In this document: one piece after another, positions 18,123 through 26,904 of the stretch
Layout of the letters: every line of letters starts with the position of its first letter
How positions within the stretch are numbered: the stretch's first letter is position 1
Assembly (NCBI RefSeq): GCF_037072025.1
Contig: NZ_JAXHDD010000005.1
Location: 1 to 64,000, forward strand
DNA from: Pseudogracilibacillus sp037072025
GTDB taxonomy: Bacteria > Bacillota > Bacilli > Bacillales > Amphibacillaceae
Length of the DNA: 64,000 bases
Direction: 5' to 3'
The notes under the pieces: model-generated
Told to the model about the DNA's origin: nothing
The model's database searches: none
Seen by the model: only the letters and a program-made list of their open reading frames with translations
Position numbers and translations under genes: made by a program

Positions 18123-20174
18123 ATGAAAAAACTTATTTCTAAATTGAAACATTTGGCACTTAAACAACAGACCTACTTTAAAGTAATAATAGCTTTTATC
18201 ATTGTAAGTTTTTTTACAACTTATTTTGGTTTAGCAATATATCAACAAGATGTATTGCCTCCGGAAAACCCTCTTGAAGAACCAGCTGAAAACAGTTCTA
18301 AGATTCCGTTGATGGGTGGCTATCAAGAACTAGTTCATGCGGCTGAAGAACCTAATGATGGTAATGAAGAAGAAAAAAATCAAGATAAAGAACAAAAAGA
18401 CGTAACAAAAAGTAAAGCAGAAAAAGAAAAAAAAGGTGAACTTCACAAGGATGCCACTAAAGATGGGGAACATAGTAATGGTCTAGGTGGGGGTACGAAA
18501 TCAGATCCAGATTCCTCCAACATAGAAGTAACTGATGACGATAGTCTTGTTGAAAATGAATACTTTATAACGTCGATCAAAGATTGGGAAGTCGTTACGG
18601 AAGAAAAATATTCATTTTCCATTGAACAACTTGACCATCATTTTGATGTTCAAGATGTTCATGTAAGCATTAATTCGCCTCAGGCAAGTATAGAATCGAT
18701 AACAGAAGATTATAACAAACCGGTTTTTGTTCATGCAACTCTAGCGGAGGGCAATAATAAGATTAAAGTTAGTGTTACATATGAAGATAAAGACGGGGTA
18801 AGCTTTACTGTTTTTAGAAGTTACCTCGTAATCTTTAATAAAGAAGATATTATTATTACAACAGATTTAGATGATAAAAAAGTAAAGCGTGAAACATTAC
18901 AGTTTAAAGCAAATGCTGAACTAGCTGGTGATTCTGTACCAATAGTCGTTAGTTTAAATGAAGTAGAGGTAGAAGAAAAGAAAAAGAGTCAATATGAAGT
19001 AAACTTACAAGAAGGTAAAAATGAAATAGTAATTTCAGCAAAGTATAAAGGCAAGGCAGCACAAGAAACATATACTGTTTATTATGAGAAACCAAACTTA
19101 TCGATAAAAACAGATTTAGAAAATAAAACGGTAGATGACCCTAACTTTTCGTTTACGGCGGAAGCATTTGATGGAGATGAAAAAATAAATGTAACCATCC
19201 GCCACAATGATAAAGTTATAGAAGAAAATGCTGCGGGAACATATGCTGTAACCTTGATCGAAGGCGAAAATGAATTTAATCTAGTAGCTAAGAAGGGTGT
19301 TGAAACACTCTCGGAAACATATATCGTTACGTATCTCTCAAGAACTACAGATACGGAAGATGAAGATGAAGATGAAGAAGACGAAGAAATAGATGAGAAA
19401 GCACCAACGATTGAAATATTTGATATCAAAGATGGTCAAACATTAAAAGGTTCGACAAAAACATTTCACGTCAGAGGTACAACCTATGACGGCAAATCGA
19501 TTACCGCAGGAAATGGGAAAATTAACGCAACAAATAACGGAACTAATATAAAAATTGATTGGCCGGATTCTGATCAAATAAGTTTCACGTTAGAGGTACA
19601 AAATGGTGAAAACAATATTGTAATTACAGCGCTAGATAATGAAGGTAATCAAGCGACACGTCAACTGACGGTGTATGGTGATATTACAGATGGTGTTATT
19701 GGAACAGTAACTATTAGTCTAGAAGCAACAACTATTGGATTAGGATATATCATTCCACCCGAACAAGTGGAAATCTATCAAGGTGATCGTGGTTCGCATG
19801 TCATCGATCGCTTATTTGAAAAGCATGGTATCAATTATGATTATACTGGTTCACACGAAAATTCATTTTATTTATCAGCCATTTATCGACCTGGTTTAGT
19901 TACAAATCCAGTTATTCCGGATGATCTAGCAGAGCTAGTCGAAAGAGATATGAGCCGCTTCGAACCGGATGATTATTTAACCGATTCTTTAGGGGAATTT
20001 GATTTTTCAAGTGGTTCAGGATGGATGTATAGTGTTGATGGTAATTATCCAAATGTAGGGTTTGCTGATTATTATTTTGAAGATGGACAAGCCGTCAGAA
20101 TTCGTTTTACTTTAGCGTATGGTGCAGATATTGGTGGCGGCATGCCGGGAACGAACTACGGAAAAGAATGGTGA
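18123..20174 (+). CDS. Membrane-anchored Ig-like/DUF4430 protein
   Basis: A 683-residue protein from ATG 18123. An upstream in-frame ATG at 18087 lacks a good ribosome-binding site, whereas GGAG precedes 18123. Residues about 20-40 form a membrane anchor, followed by a Glu/Lys-rich linker. Then come about four Ig-like beta domains (roughly 140-540, with an Asp/Glu-rich spacer near 420) and a C-terminal DUF4430 domain (about 545-683). The DUF4430 domain contains GLGYIIPPEQVEIYQGD and SGWMYSVDGNYPNVGFADYYF. There is no sortase signal. The last Ig plus DUF4430 parallels the N-terminal half of the preceding wall protein, so they are paralogues at different depths of the envelope. Its stop overlaps the next gene by 7 nt. 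Confidence 0.85.
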   Translation: MKKLISKLKHLALKQQTYFKVIIAFIIVSFFTTYFGLAIYQQDVLPPENPLEEPAENSSKIPLMGGYQELVHAAEEPNDGNEEEKNQDKEQKDVTKSKAEKEKKGELHKDATKDGEHSNGLGGGTKSDPDSSNIEVTDDDSLVENEYFITSIKDWEVVTEEKYSFSIEQLDHHFDVQDVHVSINSPQASIESITEDYNKPVFVHATLAEGNNKIKVSVTYEDKDGVSFTVFRSYLVIFNKEDIIITTDLDDKKVKRETLQFKANAELAGDSVPIVVSLNEVEVEEKKKSQYEVNLQEGKNEIVISAKYKGKAAQETYTVYYEKPNLSIKTDLENKTVDDPNFSFTAEAFDGDEKINVTIRHNDKVIEENAAGTYAVTLIEGENEFNLVAKKGVETLSETYIVTYLSRTTDTEDEDEDEEDEEIDEKAPTIEIFDIKDGQTLKGSTKTFHVRGTTYDGKSITAGNGKINATNNGTNIKIDWPDSDQISFTLEVQNGENNIVITALDNEGNQATRQLTVYGDITDGVIGTVTISLEATTIGLGYIIPPEQVEIYQGDRGSHVIDRLFEKHGINYDYTGSHENSFYLSAIYRPGLVTNPVIPDDLAELVERDMSRFEPDDYLTDSLGEFDFSSGSGWMYSVDGNYPNVGFADYYFEDGQAVRIRFTLAYGADIGGGMPGTNYGKEW

Positions 20175-22123
20175 AGATGAATAGAGAATTTATAACACAG
20201 AATAGTTTATTACATTGGCTAAATAAAATAATAATATTAATATTAGCGATCTTCCTTACTTTTCCATCATTTCGTTCTGTAACAATAGCTGATACAAACG
20301 ATGTGAAAGAATTGGATAGTGATCTGTTTTTAGAGCTTATTGAAGGTATTATTCAGTGGAAGAAAATGACTATTAATACAAATATAAATGCCCCATTGTT
20401 AAATAATACTTTTTTGGAAAATGCCGGGGAAACGACAGGAGATTGGTACCCTCTTGGTATGGGAAGGAGCGGCTATGAAGATGACTATGAAAGTTATTTA
20501 GCAGTCATACGTGAAGTCGTAGAAAAAAGATATAAACAAGAAAATAAATTAAGTGACTCAAAAGCAACTGAATGGCACCGGATTTCATTAGCAATTTTAG
20601 CTTCCGGTGGGGATCCTACAAACATGGGAAATGATTCTTCAGGCAAACCGATCAATTTAATTGCTGAAGGAACTTATAATAGAGGAAAAACGCGGTCACT
20701 TGGTGCTCAAGGGTTAAATGGTTGGATCTGGGGATTAATAACGCTAGATAGTATGAGGTATTTCGTTCCCGAAAAAGCATATGACACACGGCAATCGATG
20801 ATTATTGAAATATTGAAAATGCAATTAACTGACGGAGGATTTTCATTAAGTAAATCAACTTCCGATCCGGATATGACGGCGATGGCCATTCAAGCATTGG
20901 CACCTTATTATAACAGTGAAGAGTCCTATACATATCATCAAAAAGCACGTGATAAACAGGTAACGAAAAAAGTGCGTGATGTTATAAATGAAGCAGTTGA
21001 AACATTATCTGAATTACAGCTTGATGGTGGAGACTTTGAAAGTTGGGAAACTCCTAACTCTGAAAGTACAGCCCAAGTAATCGTTGCTTTAACCTCGTTA
21101 GGAATTGATCCACTGAAAGACGAGCGTTTTATTAAAAACGGAAATACAGTAATTCATGGAATATCAAAGTATATGATGGAAGATGGGGGATTCATTCATT
21201 CTGAATCATTTGATCCTAAAAACCCAAGTTCACTTCCTGATGAATCAAATACGATGGCAAGTGAACAAGTTATGTATGCTTTAGTTGCATTAGTACGGTA
21301 TTATGAAAATTTTCGGACATTATATGATTTTAGGGAAGAGATGGATAATGATTTAAAAAAACAAATTGAATCAATCAAACAATCCATTGAAACAATACCA
21401 GATGATCCACATGAAGCAGATATTCATCTGATAAAACAAATATTTAACGATTATTTAAACGTTCCAATTGAAGAAAGATCGTACGTATTTAATTATTATA
21501 AATTAGCGGATGCAATGGAAAAACTAGGAATTGAAAATACATCAGAACCAATAACGGAGCATATTGGAATTAATAAAGAAGGAAAAGGAACCATTGTATC
21601 TTTATTTGATAATGGGAAAATACATGCATCTGACATTGTTTTTACGGAAAATGATGCAGTCTCAGTTAGTAATTTACCAGATAAAATTACAACAGAATAT
21701 TATGTAGATGTTGTTACGTATATTGAAAAACTAGAACATGCGAGCAATAAAGGAGACTATGAGCAATTATTGGATGAACTTACTGATAAAAAGAAAAAAA
21801 TAGAAGAGATCGAAAATGAAATAGAGTTGATCAATCAAGCTATTCTAGATTACCTGTATCCTTTTAGCGATATTGGAATAAAAGATAAAGAAAAAGTCGA
21901 TGACATCGTCAAACGATATGAGGCATTAAGTACTTATGACCGACAAAAAATACAAAACTATGAAGATGTTGAAAAAGCAGAAACGGAAATTAATAGTTTA
22001 ATTCGTGCTCGTTACATCATGATAGGGGTTTGCTTAATAATTATTGTCGTTGGATTCTTTTATATCAAGCATATTAGAAAAAGAAGGCGTGAAAAGTTAC
22101 AACAAAAGATGATAGAAGATTAG
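20168..22123 (+). CDS. Membrane-anchored intrinsic-factor-like alpha-barrel protein
   Basis: A 651-residue protein, translationally coupled to the previous gene (ATG 20168 overlaps its stop; ATG 20177 is an alternative). It has an N-terminal signal or anchor (about 16-40) and a prenyltransferase-like alpha/alpha barrel (about 80-400). Barrel motifs are KATEWHRISLAILASGGDP, GLNGWIWGLITLDSM, DPDMTAMAIQALAPYY and NSESTAQVIVALTSLGIDPL, clearly homologous to the 11252 product. A helical and charged region follows, with a C-terminal membrane segment (about 615-637) and a basic tail. The key sequence pattern is that of the transcobalamin alpha domain. Inference: a membrane-proximal B12-binding half that passes ligand to the ECF transporter. 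Confidence 0.85.
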   Translation: MVKMNREFITQNSLLHWLNKIIILILAIFLTFPSFRSVTIADTNDVKELDSDLFLELIEGIIQWKKMTINTNINAPLLNNTFLENAGETTGDWYPLGMGRSGYEDDYESYLAVIREVVEKRYKQENKLSDSKATEWHRISLAILASGGDPTNMGNDSSGKPINLIAEGTYNRGKTRSLGAQGLNGWIWGLITLDSMRYFVPEKAYDTRQSMIIEILKMQLTDGGFSLSKSTSDPDMTAMAIQALAPYYNSEESYTYHQKARDKQVTKKVRDVINEAVETLSELQLDGGDFESWETPNSESTAQVIVALTSLGIDPLKDERFIKNGNTVIHGISKYMMEDGGFIHSESFDPKNPSSLPDESNTMASEQVMYALVALVRYYENFRTLYDFREEMDNDLKKQIESIKQSIETIPDDPHEADIHLIKQIFNDYLNVPIEERSYVFNYYKLADAMEKLGIENTSEPITEHIGINKEGKGTIVSLFDNGKIHASDIVFTENDAVSVSNLPDKITTEYYVDVVTYIEKLEHASNKGDYEQLLDELTDKKKKIEEIENEIELINQAILDYLYPFSDIGIKDKEKVDDIVKRYEALSTYDRQKIQNYEDVEKAETEINSLIRARYIMIGVCLIIIVVGFFYIKHIRKRRREKLQQKMIED

Positions 22124-22139
22124 AAGGAGGCGATAACAG
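22122..22139 (+). promoter_or_regulatory. Strong ribosome-binding site without a standard start codon
   Basis: AGAAGGAGG (22122-22130) is a near-perfect Shine-Dalgarno sequence. At its optimal distance (22139) the downstream frame has GTA, with ATA at 22133. The first standard start, TTG 22154, is 23 nt away. Confidence 0.5.
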
Positions 22140-22153
22140 TACGTAAAGATTTT

Positions 22154-22699
22154 TTGATGATTGCTTTTATAGTACTGTTTATCGCAATCATCATAAATGG
22201 TACAAAGATACAATCTGTAGAGGAATATTATTTAACACATATTGATGACATAACTGAAGATTCTGAAACAGTATTTATTCAAATTAATGCTAGCACTATT
22301 TTAGATAATTGGGATCGGCTAGACCCGGTCTTACGATCGGAAAAATATGTACCACACGATGGAATGATTTTGGAAAGAACAGAATATGTGTTAAGACCGA
22401 ATGAAACTGTTTTTGATATTTTACAGCGAACGGTACGCTACAATCAAATTCATATGGAATATCAAGGGGCAAATGAAAATATTTATAATAGCGTTTATAT
22501 TCAAGGAATAAATCATTTATATGAGTTTTCAGTAGGGCCATCAAGTGGTTGGATGTATGCAGTAAATGGAGAATTTCCGGATTATGGTGTTAGTAAATAT
22601 GTATTAGAGGATGGAGATGAGATTGAACTATTATATACGTGTGATTTAGGTCGTGACGTAAGGAATGAATTTATAGAGAAAAGGAAGGAGAGCAACTAG
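22154..22699 (+). CDS. Small membrane-anchored DUF4430 protein
   Basis: About 181 residues from TTG 22154, or about 186-188 if translation begins nearer the strong upstream ribosome-binding site at GTA 22139 or ATA 22133. Upstream codons in frame would add a basic VRKDFL head that completes a typical signal-anchor before the hydrophobic MIAFIVLFIAIII. The rest is a single DUF4430 domain with SGWMYAVNGEFPDYGVSKYVLEDGDEIELLYT. It lies one nucleotide before EcfT. Being nothing but an anchored beta domain next to the permease, it is the best candidate for the last extracellular binding step. Confidence 0.8.
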   Translation: MMIAFIVLFIAIIINGTKIQSVEEYYLTHIDDITEDSETVFIQINASTILDNWDRLDPVLRSEKYVPHDGMILERTEYVLRPNETVFDILQRTVRYNQIHMEYQGANENIYNSVYIQGINHLYEFSVGPSSGWMYAVNGEFPDYGVSKYVLEDGDEIELLYTCDLGRDVRNEFIEKRKESN

Positions 22700-22700
22700 C

Positions 22701-23582
22701 ATGAAAAGTTTTGCATCATTTCATCCGATTGTTATATTCGTTTATTATGTTGCGGTAATTATTCTTACTATGTTTATGATGCATCCTTTTATACTTGGCC
22801 TTTCGCTTTTTGGTTCGTTAGTTTTATTTGCTTTAATGAATCCAATCCGAGTTTTTTGGCGAGATATTTGTTTTTATGCTCTCTTTTTTTTGTTGATTGC
22901 CATAACTAATCCTATTTTTGTTCATAAAGGAGAAACAATATTATTTTTCTTAAATGATAATCCAGTCACGTTAGAAGCGATTATTTATGGTTTTGCTGTT
23001 GCAACTATGTTAGTTGCAGTTATTTTCTGGAGCAAGTCATACAACGATATCATAACATCGGATAAATTTATTTATTTGTTTGGAAAAATTGTTCCCAAAT
23101 TATCGCTCATTATTTCAATAGCATTACGATTTATTCCTCTTTTTAAAGAGCAGATAAAAAAAGTAAATCAAACACAAAAAACACTAGGACTTTATACAAG
23201 TAAAAGTATAAGCGATCGAGTGTTGAGCGGAATTCGTTTATTTAATAGTTTGATTACATGGGCATTAGAAAACTCTATCCAGCAGGCAGACGCGATGAAA
23301 GCTCAAGGTTATGGTCTAAAAGGCAGAACGAATTTTTCATTATTTTACTGGTATGTAAGAGATATCATCATGCTTACATTCATACTTCTGATTTTTGGTT
23401 CAATTATGTTTTTGTATGTTAAAGATAGCAATCATTTTACCTATTATCCTATTATAACGAAGATTCCATTATCTATTCAAAATATCTGTCAATTTGTACT
23501 TATTCTCATACTCATGATTTTACCTTCGCTCATCGAAGTAAAGGAGATTATTCAGTGGAAATATTTAAAATCAAAAATGTGA
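22701..23582 (+). CDS. ecfT: ECF transporter transmembrane T component (EcfT)
   Basis: A 293-residue polytopic membrane protein (about five to six hydrophobic segments). A conserved cytoplasmic stretch includes KIVPKLSLIISIALRFIPLF and the ADAMKAQGYGLKGRT motif, corresponding to the coupling-helix AxARGxG region of EcfT. It transmits ATP hydrolysis from the EcfA proteins to the substrate-binding S component. ATG 22701 follows AAGGAGAG. The 3' end overlaps the fused ATPase gene by 28 nt, so subunits are translated together. Being dedicated rather than with a housekeeping ecfAA'T set, it is a group I-like ECF arrangement. Confidence 0.88.
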   Translation: MKSFASFHPIVIFVYYVAVIILTMFMMHPFILGLSLFGSLVLFALMNPIRVFWRDICFYALFFLLIAITNPIFVHKGETILFFLNDNPVTLEAIIYGFAVATMLVAVIFWSKSYNDIITSDKFIYLFGKIVPKLSLIISIALRFIPLFKEQIKKVNQTQKTLGLYTSKSISDRVLSGIRLFNSLITWALENSIQQADAMKAQGYGLKGRTNFSLFYWYVRDIIMLTFILLIFGSIMFLYVKDSNHFTYYPIITKIPLSIQNICQFVLILILMILPSLIEVKEIIQWKYLKSKM

Positions 23583-25249
23583 CATTTACATACCCAAAAC
23601 AAGAAAAACCTGTTTTAGAATCCATTAACTTGTCTATTAAACAAGGGGAATTTGTCGTTGTATTTGGAGAGTCAGGATCAGGCAAAACAACATTATTAAA
23701 AATGTTAAAACGAGAATTAACACCACATGGAAAAAAAACAGGTGAAATTTATTATAAAGGCAATAAGTTAGGAGCACTTGATGATCGAACTGCGGCAAGT
23801 AAAATAGGCTATGTGATGCAACATCCCGAAACACAGATTGTGACAGATAAAGTATGGAATGAACTCGCATTTGGTCTAGAAAATATCGGTATTCCTACTT
23901 CTATTATTCGGAGTAAAGTAGCTGAAATAGCGAATTTTTTTGGAATCCATCCATGGTTCCGTAAAAAAACTACAAAATTATCTGGTGGGCAGAAACAATT
24001 ACTCAATTTAGCATCTGTCATGGTTATGCAACCAGATGTTCTTCTTTTAGATGAACCGACAGCACAACTTGATCCCATTGCGGCAACAAATTTTATTGCT
24101 ACGTTAAAAAAACTAAATAGTGATTTAGGTTTAACGATTATTCTTGTGGAACATCGTCTAGAAGAAGTGTTACCACTAGCAGACAATGTAGTTTTGTTAG
24201 AAAAAGGTCGAATCATCATAACTGAAAAACCGAGTGAATTTGGTAAATATTTAAAACAACTAGATCAGGAACACCCAATGCTACACGCTTTACCAACGCC
24301 AATGAAAGTATTTTATGGTCTAGATACAGATGGCAAGAGTCCATTAACAATAAAAGAAGGCCGTGACTTTTTAAGTATTCATTATAAAGACGATATTCAA
24401 GCATTGCCGATTATGGAAAAAAATGAAGAATCGGAAATAGTAATTGAATTAAAAAATGCTTGGTTCCGTTATGAGCGTGATTTACCCGATATATTATCGG
24501 GAGTTAATTTGCACATACATCGTGGCGAAATAATAAGTATTTTAGGAGGAAATGGTTCAGGCAAAACAACCCTATTACAAGTTATTTCCGGTCAAAATCG
24601 AACTTATCGCGGAAATGTGTTAATCAATCATAAAAAGATTCAAAAATATAAAGGAAATGAATTATATAAACATAATATAGCAGTTTTACCACAAGATCCA
24701 CAAACGGTTTTTTTAAAGGCGACGTTACGTGAAGATTATAAAGAAATCGCCAACGTTCTTAACTATACAACTAAAGAATTGGATCGTTTAACAGACGAAA
24801 TCGCTACTAAACTGGAAATAACTCATCTATTAGATCAACATCCTTATGATATTAGTGGTGGGGAACAACAGATATGCGCCTTAGGAAAAATTCTTTTATT
24901 GCAGCCCAAAATTTTATTATTAGATGAGCCAACAAAAGGAATCGATGCATTTTCAAAACAAACATTACTTACTATTTTAAAGGAATTAAAACGGCAAGGA
25001 TTAACAATCATTATTGTTACACATGATGTTGAATTTGCTGCTATGATTTCAGATCGTGTTGGACTTTTTTTTGATGGGGGTATCATTTCTATGGATTCAC
25101 CGGTTGAATTTTTTTCATCAAATAATTATTATACGACAGCAGCAAGTCGTATGTCACGACATTTATATGCTAATACAATCACATATAAAGATATTATTTC
25201 AATTTGTAAGCAAAATGGGGAAAAAATATATGAAAAAACAATGGATTAA
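23555..25249 (+). CDS. Fused double ATP-binding protein of ECF transporter (EcfA-EcfA')
   Basis: A 564-residue protein with two complete ABC ATPase domains. Domain 1 (about 1-235) has Walker A GESGSGKTT, signature LSGGQKQ and Walker B LLLDEPTAQLD. Domain 2 (about 290-545) has GGNGSGKTT, ISGGEQQ and LLLDEPTKGID. The start is GTG 23555 with AAAGGAGA upstream, overlapping ecfT. The fusion replaces the usual two EcfA proteins, as in several dedicated ECF vitamin importers. It overlaps the S-component gene by 20 nt. It energises uptake of the ligand delivered by the surface proteins, inferred to be cobalamin. Confidence 0.92.
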   Translation: MEIFKIKNVTFTYPKQEKPVLESINLSIKQGEFVVVFGESGSGKTTLLKMLKRELTPHGKKTGEIYYKGNKLGALDDRTAASKIGYVMQHPETQIVTDKVWNELAFGLENIGIPTSIIRSKVAEIANFFGIHPWFRKKTTKLSGGQKQLLNLASVMVMQPDVLLLDEPTAQLDPIAATNFIATLKKLNSDLGLTIILVEHRLEEVLPLADNVVLLEKGRIIITEKPSEFGKYLKQLDQEHPMLHALPTPMKVFYGLDTDGKSPLTIKEGRDFLSIHYKDDIQALPIMEKNEESEIVIELKNAWFRYERDLPDILSGVNLHIHRGEIISILGGNGSGKTTLLQVISGQNRTYRGNVLINHKKIQKYKGNELYKHNIAVLPQDPQTVFLKATLREDYKEIANVLNYTTKELDRLTDEIATKLEITHLLDQHPYDISGGEQQICALGKILLLQPKILLLDEPTKGIDAFSKQTLLTILKELKRQGLTIIIVTHDVEFAAMISDRVGLFFDGGIISMDSPVEFFSSNNYYTTAASRMSRHLYANTITYKDIISICKQNGEKIYEKTMD

Positions 25250-25913
25250 TTACATCATATTCATGATCCTCATTCCTTTAACAATCTTGATTGGAGTAAC
25301 TATTTTTGAAGATCGAAGTTATGTGTTTATTTCCTTTGTTATCGTTTTATTAACATTGATACCTTTCTTTCTTTCATTTGAAAACAAAGATACAAATATA
25401 AGACGTATGGTTATATTGGCAGTAATGGTCGCTTTATCGGTTGTTGGCCGTTTTATATTTTCTGCAATACCAGGGTTCAAACCTGTTACAGCAATTGTTA
25501 TTTTGACGGCAATTTCATTTGGAGCTGAAGCAGGTTTTCTCGTTGGTGCTTTAACTGCTTTACTATCAAATATATATTTCGGACAAGGACCTTGGACACC
25601 ATTTCAAATGTTTTCATGGGGCATCATTGGTTTGATTGCCGGTATTCCTTTCATTCGGCAACAGCTTAAAAAGAATCGTTTGACGTTAATCTTTTTTGGA
25701 TTGTTTTCTGGAGTGATTTTTTCTTTATTAATGGATATATGGACAGTTATTTCGATTGATGGAACATTCAATATAAAACGATATCTAACAGTTGTGAGCT
25801 TATCAATTCCATTTATGTTTACGTACGCAGTGTCAAATGTTGTCTTTTTATTACTCACAATAAAACCAATTGGCAATAAGTTAACTAGAATTAAAACAAA
25901 ATATGGTATTTAG
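25230..25913 (+). CDS. ECF transporter S component, probable cobalamin/corrinoid-specific
   Basis: A 227-residue membrane protein with about six transmembrane segments. It carries the S-component pattern AEAGFLVGALTALLSNIYFGQGPW...MFSWGIIGLIAG. ATG 25230 lies within the end of the ATPase gene; the longer upstream reading frame is a shadow of that gene. ECF S components bind the vitamin in the membrane. Specificity is inferred from the cobalamin riboswitch and the transcobalamin-like proteins, as in CbrT-type systems. Direct substrate residues cannot be read, so another corrinoid or cobinamide is equally possible. Confidence 0.85.
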   Translation: MKKQWINYIIFMILIPLTILIGVTIFEDRSYVFISFVIVLLTLIPFFLSFENKDTNIRRMVILAVMVALSVVGRFIFSAIPGFKPVTAIVILTAISFGAEAGFLVGALTALLSNIYFGQGPWTPFQMFSWGIIGLIAGIPFIRQQLKKNRLTLIFFGLFSGVIFSLLMDIWTVISIDGTFNIKRYLTVVSLSIPFMFTYAVSNVVFLLLTIKPIGNKLTRIKTKYGI

Positions 25914-25925
25914 GAGTGTTTACAC

Positions 25926-26873
25926 ATGAGGAATAAAGCGAATCAAGTGATTGATGAAATCAAAAAGGTGATTATTGGAAAAGATGCCATTGCTAAAAAA
26001 GTATTTACAGCTATTTTAGCAGAAGGACATGTGCTACTTGAAGATATACCGGGAGTTGGAAAAACTACTTTAGCATTAGCATTTAGTAAAGTAATGGGGC
26101 TTAATTTTAACCGAATTCAATTTACACCAGATGTCGTTGCATCCGATATTGTAGGTTTTACAATGTTTAGTAAACATGAAGGGGAATTTGTATTTAAAGA
26201 AGGAGCAGTAATGTGTAATTTATTGTTAGCAGATGAAATTAACCGGACAACAAGTAGAACTCAAGCTGCACTACTTGAAGCGATGGAAGAAAAAAATGTA
26301 ACAGTAGATGGAAACACCTACCCGCTTCCGAAACCTTTTCATGTAATTGCGACACAAAACCCATTAGGATCCTATGGTACTCAAGCTTTACCCCAATCGC
26401 AATTAGATCGTTTTATGATTAAAACAAGTATTGGTTATCCAGATTTCGATAGTCAAGTAGAAATTTTAAAAGAACGTCAAATGGAACAACCTCTTGATAA
26501 AGTATCTGTTGTCATGACAAATGATGAATTAATTACTATGCAAGAAGAGGTGCATCAATTACACATTTCCATGCAAATATTAAAATATATTACATCTTTA
26601 ACGGAAGCAACAAGAAATCATTCTCTAATTCTCCAAGGAGTTAGTCCGCGTGGGGCCTTAGCCCTTAGTCGTATAGCAAAAGCGAATGCATACATTTCTG
26701 GACGTGATTATGTTATTCCGGAAGATGTTATTGATATGTTCATTGATACGTGTAATCATCGAATTATTTTAGAACAAAAAGCACAAATGTCCGGAAAAAA
26801 TTCAGAATCAATATTATTAGAGATTTTAAAAAATGAAAAAACCCCTGATTTACAACATAGTTTAAATATTTAA
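25926..26873 (+). CDS. MoxR-type AAA+ ATPase
   Basis: A 315-residue MoxR-family AAA+ protein. Walker A is in EDIPGVGKTTLA, followed by FNRIQFTPDVVASDIVG, Walker B LLADEINRT, sensor IATQNPLGSYGTQALPQSQLDRFM and the second arginine region VSPRGALAL. MoxR ATPases act as chaperones that remodel or activate extracytoplasmic and metal-containing protein complexes. They are usually encoded with DUF58 and transglutaminase-like proteins, as here. The gene begins 12 nt after the ECF S component with a good ribosome-binding site, so it is in the riboswitch-led series. Inference: it services the envelope B12-capture apparatus. Confidence 0.9.
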   Translation: MRNKANQVIDEIKKVIIGKDAIAKKVFTAILAEGHVLLEDIPGVGKTTLALAFSKVMGLNFNRIQFTPDVVASDIVGFTMFSKHEGEFVFKEGAVMCNLLLADEINRTTSRTQAALLEAMEEKNVTVDGNTYPLPKPFHVIATQNPLGSYGTQALPQSQLDRFMIKTSIGYPDFDSQVEILKERQMEQPLDKVSVVMTNDELITMQEEVHQLHISMQILKYITSLTEATRNHSLILQGVSPRGALALSRIAKANAYISGRDYVIPEDVIDMFIDTCNHRIILEQKAQMSGKNSESILLEILKNEKTPDLQHSLNI

Positions 26874-26904
26874 GATTTATCTATATAAAGTAAAGGTGGT
26901 TCAT

